This document shows, in pieces, positions 26,135-38,600 of a stretch of DNA of 64,000 nt. Position 1 is the stretch's first letter. Every line of letters starts with the position of its first letter. Source of the stretch: Macrotrachela quadricornifera (Eukaryota > Rotifera > Eurotatoria > Philodinida > Philodinidae); contig JAJEKB010020526.1 of the NCBI GenBank assembly GCA_022393335.1, positions 89,530 to 153,529 on the forward strand. The letters are read 5' to 3'. The notes beneath the pieces are model-generated. The model saw only the letters and a list, made by a program, of their open reading frames with translations. It had not been told where the DNA came from and ran no database searches. Made by a program: the position numbers and the translations under genes.

Positions 26135-26642
26135 TCTATATATATAAAGAAGTTTTTTGGATGTTTGTCTGTCTGTTTTTTTTTGCATTTTGACGCTGCA
26201 CGAGCTAGCGGTGCCAAACGTTTCATGGCATACTCTTAGGCTCTGAGAAAGATCGAGAGGGGCTCAGAATGATTGGCGAGAAGGTTGAGGTGAAATTTCA
26301 CACAGTTTATGATATATTGCAATTTTTACCAATCTTTCAAAAACTTCAGAGCATTTGTTGTCATTGTTAGAATATCCGTCTCTCAGTGTCACTTTTTTTT
26401 TGCAGTAGGTCTTGGTATAAAGTATGGCAACAGGTATGAGTTAAGAGAAAGACACTTACACCCCCACACTATTTGCCGAATTATCCAGTTTACGAATGAA
26501 TGTAAGTGTATGCACGGCGGGATATGTAGTAATAATTGAAGAAAAGGCCTTAAGCACGTTCACTATACATCTTCTGTCGTTTTCTGACATGGTAGGTTTC
26601 CAGTATGGAGATTTCCCGAGCAACACCGGGTACTTCCGCTAG
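26135..26642 (+). mobile_element. Non-autonomous Helitron-type element
   Basis: Runs from TCTATATATATAAAGAAG to a 3' end reading ttccgctag, 508 bp, with an A before and a T after, as expected for Helitron insertion into AT. A small GC hairpin (cccg ... cggg, about 26614-26629) lies just before the terminal CTAG. It has no inverted terminal repeats and no target duplication. No Rep/helicase coding sequence fits inside, so it is non-autonomous. A relative with the same ends lies at 44796-45300 on the other strand. Confidence 0.75.
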
Positions 26643-26998
26643 TTTATATATACATATAATATTCCGAAAAGAAAGACTTATCTGATTATCTGTCTTTAGC
26701 TGTCACGATAAGTAACCTGGTATCTTGCTTGTACGTAAAGATTGAAAAAAAACATATTGGTTCATAGATTGTATGGTCCATTCTTGCGTTCTGTTGTTCA
26801 AGTGCATTTAGTCTTCAGAAAAGAAAAGAATGTACAATTGTCTTTAATTAGAACGATGTATATGAAAAGAAAAAAGCAAAAATAATTTAAAATACTATAG
26901 GTGACTATCATCGCCTTGATTATTAAATAGTAATGTTTATAGTGCTGAGCAGTATGGCATGGTGCTCAGCACTGTGAACATTACTAATTAATAATTAA

Positions 26999-28486
26999 TT
27001 AATTAAATTTATTTAAAAACGGAACCGAGATTCCTATCGGATTCTCGGTCCAGACCAAAAAATCACCGGAATTTTGGCCGGGCCAAAATGGCTGGGACAA
27101 AAAATTGTTGGGCCGAAACTCATGCAACCCAAAAAAAAAGTCCAGTTTTTTTATATTATTCTGTTCGTCGGTATATTCGACAGAAGTTACTGGACATCTT
27201 TCCCCTATTCCTTTTCCAAAATCGTTTATACTATATTCTCTGGTTGTGTGCGTTGTCGCATTATCAATCAATATTTCAATTTGATGATGTTGATACACTT
27301 CTTTGAACTTAAGCAATTTGAACAAACTTTCGAATTGTAACAAAATTATGTTGTTGTCGAAATACGGATCTCTACCTAAATGAGCTGTGAGTGTAGCTGA
27401 ACGTTCCTCATAACGAAGACTTGTATCATCTAGTAAATCAGGAAAGTTTTCCACTACATTCTTCTATTCTTTTTCGTTTAGTTGGAAGAAAGATCCTGAT
27501 GGATGTGCTACTAAGAAATCTGAAATCATAATACCTCTCCCATGTCCTTTGCTAAAGAAAGGAGCTGAATTATTAATCACCCAACATCTCGCACGAATAT
27601 CACCACTCCGAAAAGTGGATTCATCATGATCTAAACAGGTATTGACGAAAACTAATACAGAAATCATATTAAGATTACTTGTCTTATAAACAAGGATAGT
27701 TCGTGAAGATGCTGTTGGTATCTCCCATTGTGGGTCTCCAGTGTCAGTAATTGTATAATAACTACTTTTATTTGATAGAAAATGATGAATAAATTGATGT
27801 CGATGAGCTAGTACATCAGGATGAACTTGTCCGTCAAAGTAAAGTCGATTCGTATTAGCTTCAAAACGTGCTCTCCATCGTCTTAAATCTAATCTACAGC
27901 TCTCAACAAAGCGTACAAGATGAGTATCAATTTTATTAGTATTAGTAATTTCATAAAATTGTTTGTCAATAAAATTGGCAAGATCTTGTACTGTAAAACT
28001 CACAGCTTTCTGTTGGCATTCCAAAACTGCAAATAACTTTGCTTCTACTTCATGTTCAAGATAGATATCGTAAAAGCTATTATATTGTTTCCCTCCTCGT
28101 TCATCTATTATAAAATCATAACAATTCCCATCCATAAATAGTATTGACCATTTATAAGCTACTTGTGCAGTTAAACCACCAATATTTTTAAGAAATTTAC
28201 TAGTTTCTTGATATAATATATTAAAATGATGCAGAATCATATATATAAGAACGCTTAAATATCTTATATTGCACTCATTTTTACAAAGTTCAAATAGATC
28301 AGCTAAATCATCAATCCTGATCATGTCTTTAAAATTCAAATAAGTTGTATCCAATTCTTCTTCATCACTAATATCCATCGAAAAAACACTTTCATCAAAT
28401 AAAGGATCTGGATCTCGACTTTCATTAGACCATCTTTGTCTAATAGCATTTAAACATTGAGTTTGTCGTTTCGACGTGTAAGGCAT
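26999..28486 (-). pseudogene. DDE-superfamily transposase-like gene, one nonsense mutation
   Basis: A single reading frame of about 495 codons, interrupted once by TAG at 27464-27466 between FFQLNEKE and KNVVENFPDLLDD. Relatives that I recall have a Trp at this place, so TGG to TAG is the likely change. It has an N-terminal region without a known motif, then CLDHDESTFRSGDIRARCW, GHGRGIMISDFLVAHPSG, ATLTAHLGRDPYFDNN, HQIEILIDNATTHT and DFGKGI. This is the pattern of DDE endonuclease-like proteins frequent in fungi and invertebrates: the Asp in HDEST and the Asp in IDNATTH look like catalytic acids. A short inverted repeat, accgaga ... tctcggt, lies at about 27023-27050 near the 3' end. Downstream of GKGI the sequence is less typical. 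An active gene cannot be ruled out if the stop is read through. Confidence 0.65.
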
Positions 28487-29289
28487 TTATCAGGAGAAAG
28501 AGTTTATTAATGTATCCAAATAATAGAATTTAATAGTTACAAGAAATAAAGCTATACTTTTATTTTCAACAATACTATTTTTTACTATGAAAATTATATT
28601 GGTTATCGAAAGGATGTACATTCATCCCTCAATTATTCCAAACGAATGTCGCTAGAATATGCTTGTGACAAAAAGAGCATAACCAGTAAAATAACATAGC
28701 ATATATATAAAGCACTAGTATTGTACTTACATGCACAGCAACAATTCGAGTGTTTATGAGAGTCACAGTTTTCAATAAGACTGATCTTAATGAAGCATTA
28801 AATCACTACCAATAGCTATGAAAGAATGTTTCTATCAAATCAGAAATTGGTTTTAAATCCTCATGTTCAATAATAAGATATACTGGACTAAGAATACTCA
28901 AATATAGAAAAATTTTGTTTTTTTATATTGATTATATTTCGGAAAATTGGCCGTTCTCTTCTATAATATGCCATAAACAGAAAAGGATACATAGTTTTTT
29001 TCTCCATGGTCTAACGAATAAAATGATATAAAATTGTAGGGTAAAGGATGAACCTACCGAGAGTTGAAGCTTTTTTGGGAGACGGATATCAATTTATAGA
29101 AAACTCATTATTTTTAGGGTGGGACACATTTTTAGAATGAATCAGTTTTCTATAATGTCTTATACAACTATTATCAAATTTATATCATTAGACGCAGTTT
29201 TTCATGCTGCATTTAATGAACATATTATTAAATGTCCTTAACCAAAAAATATTCCGAAAAAAACAAGTTATTTTAAAACGAGTGATTGT

Positions 29290-31170
29290 TTGTAGAGCTC
29301 GATGAGCTCTATCTAACCATATAAAAACCTTTCAAAAAAAATTTGTTAGTCCATTTTTGCATTTGGTGCACCTTATTTCCCATGACGATTCGTTTAGGGA
29401 CATAAGCCACCGACAGATCATACACCAATCGATGTAGAATTCCAAGCTCTATCGAATGGTATATGATTTGCACAACTTATCTTACATATAATGTCACTTT
29501 GATTCGTAAAATTTTGTAAAGTATTGGAATAATGACTTTTTTCGATAGGGTTTCGTCATGACTATGTATTGAAGGGCATAAGCCATGATGAGTAATATAT
29601 CAATCGGTTGACAATGTCACGCATTTTTGAACGGTATGTGGCTTGAAGAGTTTATTAGAAATGCAGTGTCCTATTTCTTTTGAAAAACGTAACTAAGGTT
29701 ACTGTACACGCGAGTTCTTCATATGAATAGAGTGTACGTCAATCATGCGTTAAAGGGTCACGAGATGGGAGCTAGTTGTTATCTCGGACAGTCGGTGCAA
29801 ACTGACGTCTTGTGCTTCACGTTTTCGGATATATGCAATGCAGTTCTTGATTTAAAATGAGAGTGAATTTCTGAAGACATTCGATGAACGCAGCAAATGA
29901 TTGAGTTGGTCTAGGCTTCAGAGACATAAGTAAGATGTGGGAGTTCGGGTTTAGCTGATACTTATGTTAAGTTTCTTTGAAGTATATCAAATTATTAAAA
30001 TAATTCTTTATGTGAATTAAGATGTAGAAGTGATTTGACTGATGTAATACAGCGAATGGGGCTTCGTGCAGTGTAAACAAGATATAGTGAATTTCTAGAG
30101 CTCTGGATAAGTTTGATATTTTGCTGCGATAAGAATTACTAGAATTTATTATAGTCGTTTTGTACCCTCTTCGTTCGAATGATGGTTGACACATTCGTAA
30201 GTGGTGGCATGTGTGGTCTTCTGGCTTGCGTCAAAAAAGGAATACTTTCTATACATATTAATTTTTTTTGAGATGCATAATTTTGACTATAGACAATATT
30301 CACAGTATATGATTTTGATGTTTAACTGTAGTTGATACCTGTGTTTCATTATTTGTTTTGTCTCAACAGACCAAATTTCCTTCCCATTTGCAAAAATAGT
30401 AGAGAAACAAGTTCAATGAATAGTATTTTATGCACTTCCTTGCACAACGCTATTCGTGGTTTGTACTATTCAATCTTGTTAACCCATTGATAGTCTTATA
30501 GGTTGTGTGAAAAGAAAAATCAACTACTTCCACTGTATATTAAAAACTTGTGGCAATTACCAGGTTATTCGCATTTCTTGCGAGTCGACGCTTGTTAATT
30601 ATACTTCGATTTTACGAAATCTTTATTTCACTCTGATCAACAAAACAATAGAAACAAAATTTTTTGTATATAATACCTAACAATAAATCACTGATGCACA
30701 TGACTGAATACATACAACCTGTTCATCATTCCATAGAGCTTAAAATTCTGCATCGATTGGTGTATGATTCACCGGTGGCTTATATCCATAAACGTGTCGT
30801 CATTGGAAATACCTATCTCAATTAGTCACTATACTGGTACTTTCGACAACTTTAGGTATGTAAGTGACATTATCTCTATGATGAGGTGTGCTAGTTATAT
30901 ACCATTCGATAGAGCATGAAATTCTGCATCGATTGATTTATGATTTTTCGGTGGCTTATGTGCCTGAGCGAATTGTTGAGCAGAATACCTCTCTAATTAG
31001 TCACTATACTGGTATTTTGCTTAGTTTTTATTGTGAAAGTGATATTATAGTTGTTATGATGTGTGCAAGTCATATATCACCCGATAGAGCATGAAGCTCT
31101 GCAATGAGCTTTGTAGTTCTTGCAGGTGGCTTAAGCTGTGAGGCGAATCGTTACGGAAAATGCTCGAATT
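29290..31170. repeat. ~175-bp repeat present in both orientations
   Basis: Direct copies start near 30725, 30895 and 31075; the marker atagagc sits at 30733, 30909 and 31084 (spacings 176 and 175). They share ttctgcatcgattg, ggtggctta and attagtcactatactggta. Reverse-oriented copies carry gctctatcgaatggtatat near 29446 and a weaker match near 29622 (spacing about 176), with a partial one near 29306. The two groups face each other across about 1 kb. Similar text recurs at 10300 and 54045. Confidence 0.7.
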
Positions 31171-31779
31171 GGCTGCTAACTTTCCTTACATCAGTTAAGA
31201 AGGACTACCTTATGTCTTCAAGCTTTATAGTATCTATTGGAAATTACTAGTCGTCACTGCGTCCCCTTTTCTTTTAGTCAAAAAACTGATCAGGTAGATG
31301 CCAGAAAAATGTAACTCGCTTATTTCATGGATATGCCTATCTTTACAAAGAAAAAAACGCTTCGAAATCTGATTGGCTGATACTGTTTTGTTACAGCCAA
31401 TCACATTGCCGGATATCTTTACTCTCTTATATCAGTTTGCAGCAAAGTGTTCTTGGCATCAATCTGCGCTTATCAATGGTGCTCTATAAAATTCCTTATA
31501 GGGACTCATACAGTTGCCAAGTGAATAAGAGAGTTAAAAGTTTCTACAATCTGATTGGCCAGTTTGTCGACTAATGGAAATGCAGACGAATCGATCAATA
31601 ATTTCAAATAGACACTTAGATACTATTAAAGTTGAAGACCTAAGATAGTTCTTACCTAGTTTAAAATTTCGACTTGAATTGAAGGTAAAGTTTTAAAGTG
31701 TTTTAGATTAAACATTAATTAAAGTGTAAAGCGTTTTCAAAGTTAAAGTGTCACGCCTAGTGATGAAATAAGAGTGCTC

Positions 31780-31880
31780 CCATAATATCGTACTTGAGGA
31801 GCTAAGGGCACCCACATACTAGACAACTTAAGGATTCAAGATAATCCCCATAATAGAGAACTTGAGGATCTACGGTTGAG
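31780..31880. repeat. Three-unit tandem repeat, 32-36 bp
   Basis: Units begin near 31780, 31812 and 31848, each with a ccataata- or ccacatac-type start and an acttgaggat- or acttaaggat-like middle. Short and degenerate. Confidence 0.5.
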
Positions 31881-32202
31881 CCAAGAGAAATTCTTCCTCC
31901 TATTGCAGAGTATGAAACAACATTTGGAGATTGACCTTAAAAAGTTACTAAAGGAACTCTGAGATAGCCATTAGATGCTTCTACATGAGTTCCATGTATA
32001 GCGGGAAAAATATTAGTTGTATGATCCATACTTATATAGAAAGTAAATGACTACCTATCTGAATTAGCGATAATTAGTTGAGTACTGTGTTTAATTAGCA
32101 CTATGCTTGATTAAGGTTTATTGCTTAAATAGTAATTAACTAATTATTTGCTGGCCAGCAATAAAATGTGGACTTCGAATTAATGGTAAAATATGGATGC
32201 GT

Positions 32203-32243
32203 AAGTGAGCTCGAAATTTAGAGTTTACTTGTCGAGCTCACTT
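32203..32243. repeat. Perfect 12-bp inverted repeat
   Basis: aagtgagctcga (32203-32214) and tcgagctcactt (32232-32243) with a 17-base loop, about 390 bases past the stop of the PARP gene. A stable hairpin in RNA or single-stranded DNA; role unknown. Confidence 0.7.
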
Positions 32244-32629
32244 TTTCTGACCGTCTGATCAGAAGTTACAACATTCAAGTTCAATATATATTACATCCAA
32301 AAATCAACATGTCTCAGATTCAAATTGCTCAGTATTGAAAATTTGTCCTTAATCAGATTTAATAAAAGTTTGACGTACAAAGGTATCGGCTACCAATAAA
32401 AAATGCAGAAACATGCATGTGTTATTCCGAATCTCAAGTTATTTTAAAATTTTTCCCCGTTTCGGATTGTATTCAGATGAGTTGCATCTTAGTTTTATCG
32501 AAGTTTGACTGCTGTACGACTATTTATCGATATTTTATTGGACAAAAAGCATAAATCTCTTTTTCTGCACTCTGTCGGTAGAATGTCATAAAAGGATATT
32601 TATTGTTTTCATACGAAAAAAGGCTAATC

Positions 32630-35600
32630 TTATTGTCGGAATTGAACAAGATAGCGAAGTGCGATTTGTGATTCATCAAAGACAATATATTCATTGTACT
32701 GACATCGATGATAACCATAATCACAATCGGTACGGTCAATCAATTGACCCAATGGTATTTGAACACCTAAAATATTTCAGATTTTAGTAGAAAACTTTTT
32801 GAAAACAACAAACCATCATTTCGAGTGAGAGTATATCGTGGATCGGGTATAGTACGACCATGAGCTTTTCGACTTTGATGTACTTTGAAATCCAATGGTT
32901 CATTTAAGTCTTTAGAATTATTAATGACTTTTTGTGAAGTTCCCAATGCCACTTCACAAAGAAGCATAAAATAACGATTACCATCATCTTCACTAACACC
33001 TGAACAATATTGAAGACTTTTAGCAAAGACATCAGCTGTATAAATTCCCTATGAAGAAATCTCCGACTACCAAAATAAAATTTTAAATTGTATCTCGTAC
33101 CTTTCCAAATAAATTTCCAGTAGCTGTTGCACATGACGGTGCGACTAAAAGACCTACAGAAAAAAAACTTTTCTCCTCATCCAGTCAATTGAAATTCGTA
33201 CCTCGTGTAAGTATGCTAATTAAATTACAAATATTCGTTCCATGCCATAATAAATAATGATTAGACAGGTTTTGTTGAAACGAGGATTGATCATCATTTG
33301 GTCGAGCTATTTTAAATATTTGTTCGACTTTAATTTCTTTTGCACTTGTCCAAATATAACGTAAAATCATTTGTGAATCGATATCATCTCGATTCATCGC
33401 TTCAAATTGACAATTAATTGATTTATATAAATAATCTAATGGTGAAATTTGATTTAAATTCGCTTGAGCAGCTAGAAGAATTTTATACGATAATTCTAAT
33501 TCAAGAATATTATCGAGTTTTTGTTCGTGTGCTTTCAGAGCTGCTTCATTCTCAATCATCGGTAATTTCTCATCACCATAACCTTCTAATGGAATTATTG
33601 TGTAATATTCATTTGTAAGTTTACAAATTGAATCAAGAACTTGTTTAAATTGAATTTTTTCTTCGATTTCGACAGATTTTTGAGTATTGTCAGTAGTATC
33701 AGCCGGAGTTTCTTTTTGTTGAATTATTAATTTAAGTTTATCTTTTTCTTGAATGTCTATTTTAAGTTGTCTTAAAATATCACGTGCTTTTTCAAGGATT
33801 TCTGGTCGAAGTTGAGAAATAGGCATCCATTCAACATCTAATTGAGATTTAGATAGATTAACTCGAATTGTTTGAGGATTAAGAAATGTTTTAAATAATG
33901 TTTTGTAACTAGTTGATTGTAATTTCGATGGTAGATGTTGATTATTATCTTGTAAACGTTGAAAATCAATCGGAACATTGGTATATTTATGTACTTGACG
34001 TTGATTTAATTGTATTAATGTGTATTTCTTTGGTTTGGTTTGAAATTGATCTGTATTTGCCCATAAGTTTCCTGTTTTTTCTCGAAAGACTTTACAAAAT
34101 TCATCTCGACATTCATCGAATGTTGAATAAGGTGTTAATTGATATTGTCCTTCTCCATCACCAATTCTTCCCCAACGTGTAAATAAAAGAAAAAGATTTG
34201 TTTTACTTTTATGTTTAATTATTTGCATTCGATAGAAATTATATAAACCAATAAGACCATAATCAACATCGGTAATTGTCAAACGAACATCATAAGGTTC
34301 ATTTTTCTCGGTATCAATCATTATTTCTCCTGTTTGACTCATATTGGATAGAGGATCAACTTGATAAACTGTATGAACAGTTTCGGATGAATGAATTGAA
34401 ATATATTCATCAATAAATTGTTGAGCATCGAAATAATAATCTGGTAGGCCGAGAAGTTGTTTATTTGGATCATTAACAGAAAAACGTGTCAGACGAACTT
34501 CAGTTGGTTCATTGGTTAATTTCTGAGATAGATGTTGATAACCATTGTTGATACTGTATTGTAATGGTGTTAAACCAAATTGATCCTGTTTTGTTATTGA
34601 TGCACCTGATTTCTGAAGTAATTCAAGTAATTCGATATTATTTGAATAAGTATGATGAGGAAATGGTTGAACGAGATAATAAATACACGTACGATCATGT
34701 GTATCACAAATATTAAGATCAATTCCAGATGTCACTGGAAATGTTTCAGGTTCGTTTGTAGTTTCAGTGGTATCAGGAACGTCATCATCGATCTCATCAA
34801 TATTTGTTGAAACTGTCGTTACACCGAGAAAAAATCCTCTCGGTTTCGGTTGTTTTCGAATTTTTTGTACGATCTTTTTCGGACGAACATCCTTATTCTG
34901 TATAAGTGAATATTTGGGATTTAGAAGTAATTTAACCATATCGATATTATTCTAGAAAAGAAGAAAAAGAAGCAATCAAATTTTAAAATTGTTGAAATTT
35001 ACCTGACGAACAGCGTGCATCAATGGTGTTAATTTTTCTTCATCTGGATAATTGACATCAGCACCAAGTTCAAGTAAAAATTTGACTAAATCAAAATGAT
35101 TGTGAACAACAGCATTGATCAATGGTGATGTTCGAATAGAAGAATCAGATTTAACAGGTGGATATGGAATGATATTGGAATTAATTTGACCGAATGATAA
35201 AGGATCTCGAGCGATTGAATTATCATAATTACATAGACAATCAATTGATCGACCAGATATGATTAATTTTCGAAGAAATTCTTCATTAAACGAAGTTTTT
35301 TTTGTTAAAGACCAAAATAATAAACTATAAGCTGTGTTACCAAATGCGTCAGTTTGATTAAAATCCAATTTATTTTGTAAGAAACTGATAAAAGAAATAT
35401 TGTGTATAACACAAGCATAATGCAATGGATACGATCCATAATTATCTTTGGTATTCCAATCCGCAAGATTATTACAAAGACACGTTAAAATTTTGTTGAA
35501 TAATCCTTGATCATATCGTTGAAGATTGGCAAATATATGAAATAAATTTCTTCCTTGAGAATTTTTCTCATCGAAAATAGTTCGATTCTTGATTGTTGAT

Positions 35601-38600
35601 AAAAGACGAAGAACAAGATTGAGTTTATCACTGAAAATAGCTGCTTCAAATACTTGAATATGTTTTAAATGAAAACGATTAAGATCATCAAGAATTAAAG
35701 ATAAGGCACCTTGCCAATTACGTTGCATTATTAAATGAATCAATGAAGATGGTTCAATAATTTGTTTTTGACTTATCGGAACAAATTTCCATGTCCAAGA
35801 TTTATTATCATTCGAATTGGTTTCCATTGAAATTGAACAATTCTCAATTGATGTTCGATATAATTTACTCAGATCAAAACGGATTGATTGATGAAGAAAT
35901 GTAATGAAAAGATTCAAATGATTCGATGTGATACAAGCAGCAATCACAGAATTTGATAAATTATCTTCGATTAATAAATCTGCATGATGTTTTAATAATA
36001 ACATAACACAAACAGTCGAATCTTTAGTCACAGCAAGATACAATGGTGTATGTCCTTCATTATTTTTTGTATCTAATAATTGATAATTCATTGATTGAAG
36101 AATTAAAACACAAAGTTCAACAGGATCTTCTCGAGTTTTTCGTTTTATAAAAACATCATGTAATGGAAGATTTCCAAGATCATCTTTGATAAATACATCA
36201 CATCCATTTTCAATCAATGCTTGTTCAACAACATTGATCGTATCGACTGTACCTGAATTATGATAAACAGCAATATGTAATGGTGTACGACCTGATTGAC
36301 CTTGACTATTGATCGATGTTTTATTAATAAATTTTAATTTTTCAATAAATAAATGAAAAATTTCTAAATATTCATCAGAACGTGTCGAATTAGCGAGATA
36401 ATAATGTAATGCTTGATTTCGTTTATCATCTCGAACAAGAAGATCACATTTTGGATGTGTTAATAATTGACGTATAACTGAAAAGAATTGCAGTTTACAA
36501 GCGAGAATTAATGGAGTTGATTGACATTCTGTTGGAGCTAAATTAATATCACATGATGATTGACTTAGAAGTACATCGATTATTTTCGTATCTTTGAGAT
36601 GAATTGCTTCTAATAGTGGTGTTCGTCGTGTTACAGGATGAATAACATTGACATTTTTTGTTTTATCGAGAAATATTTCTAATGGATGTTCGTTTATTTG
36701 TATATGAGATGGAATTGAACGTAATAAATAGAAAATATTTGTTTCATCAATATTTGAAGTTTCTTCATCGATCATTTCGAAACAAAATCGAATCATTTTA
36801 ACAGTCGATTGACAGGATTTAATTCCATTATCTCTGTTCTTATTTGAATTTGCTCGACAACATTGATCAAATTTAGAAAGACAATAAACTAGTGGTGTTT
36901 TACTTTGATTATCAGCAATTTGACACATTTTTTTCATTTCATCAGTGACAGATAAACTCAAAAATATTTCAATAAGTCGATAATCATCACAATTCATTGC
37001 AAAATAGTGTAAAAATGTTTTTCCATCATAATCAACATCAGAATTCAATTCATGTTTAGCTTGATTAAGAAAAAAATCGAGAAGAATATAATTTTTCGAT
37101 TTAACTGCAAGCATCAATGGTGTTTCAGCTTTATTATCCAATTGAAAAGGATTGCATTGATGATCGAGTAATATTTGTACCATACGTGAATAAAATTTTT
37201 TCAAATTTTCTTCACCTTTTTCACTCGATGTTTGTTGAGCTCGATTAACTGCTAAATAATGAAATGCATTTTTACCATTGATATCAACACAAATACAATC
37301 AGCATTATGTTTTTCAACAACATATTCCAATTGTTGAACAGATAATGATGAAATTTCTAAACCAACTGTAATCATAACTAATGTTAAACCTTCATCAGTT
37401 TTAAAATTTATATCAGCTTGATGTTCCGTTAGAAGATAATCACATATTCCATAATGACCTTTGAAAAAACCAATTCCAAGACATGTTGTTTGCCAACAAT
37501 TAATACGATCTATATCAGCTCCGGCTTCCATCAATAATCGAACACAAAAATACCATCCATAAGCAACAGCATAATGTAAAGCTGTGTTCATTGATGAATC
37601 AAATACATTTACATTCGCTCCCATACGAAGTAAATGTGAAACAATATGAGCATTGCCATACATACACGCATGAATCAATGGTGTACGTTTGAAACGATCA
37701 CGTGATTCAACTTTACCTCCATTTTCAATTAAATACAGAACGATATTCAAATATCCCTTTTGACATGCTAACATCAATGGTGTCAATTTCTCAGTCGAAA
37801 TACTTGTAAATACATCGATCTTTGCACCAAATTTCACCAATATTTTGACACATTCCTAAAACAATAGACACAAATTTAACTTTGATCATTAAGAAAAACT
37901 TGACGCACTAAATGATTATTTAACACAGCTAAGTGAAGAGGAGAATATCGAGATTTATTCAATTTATCAATCGATGCCAGACCAAATTTTTCATGTACTA
38001 ACTGTTCATCTGCATCATTTGATTCAGCTTTTTCTTTGGCTGTACGTAATAATAATTCAACATTATCAGTACGACCATTGGTTACAGCGACGTGCAATGG
38101 TGAATTACCACTCTTATCAACATTGTTAAAATTTATATTTCTAATAAATAGTAGAATTCAAGAAAAAAAAATCTGCTGTTTTTTCTGTTACTTCGATAAA
38201 AGATATTCCAATGGTTCTGTCCCTTCACACGCAGCAGCATAATGAATGGGTCGTCGTTCATATTGATCGGCAATATCATATTCAGCAACATTTGCCAGTA
38301 ATTGTTTCAAATATTTAGAATTCGGATTAATAGCAGCACAATGAATAGGTGTAATCTAAAATAAAATTTGAAAATTTCTCCTAAAATCAAACAGACAAAA
38401 TCTTACTCGACAATTTGCTTTTGTCTTTTCAATAACATCACAAGCACTATCGATAACTAAATCTTGTTGATCAAAGAGAAGAACCTACAAGGAATAAAAT
38501 AATATCGTAGAACTCTTTCATATCGAACAGTGACGAGAGAAAGAATCTCTAATTTTACTTCACGATGAAGTCGAGTAAATCCATAACGGGTGTTGATTCC

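Larger units (their letters stand above)
28487..32629. other. Gene-free, repeat-rich region
   Basis: About 4.1 kb with no convincing coding sequence on either strand. It holds the ~175-bp repeat copies (29290-31170), a small hairpin near 31373-31404 (gattggctg ... cagccaatc), a three-unit tandem repeat at 31780-31880 and a perfect inverted repeat at 32203-32243. The right end is the 3' flank of the PARP gene. Confidence 0.6.

Noticed and set aside
27074..27340. Plus-strand frames of 88 and 72 residues
   Set aside because: Antisense to the transposase-like pseudogene.
33418..34182. Plus-strand frames of 66 and 89 residues
   Set aside because: They are shadows of the WGR-PARP exon on the minus strand.
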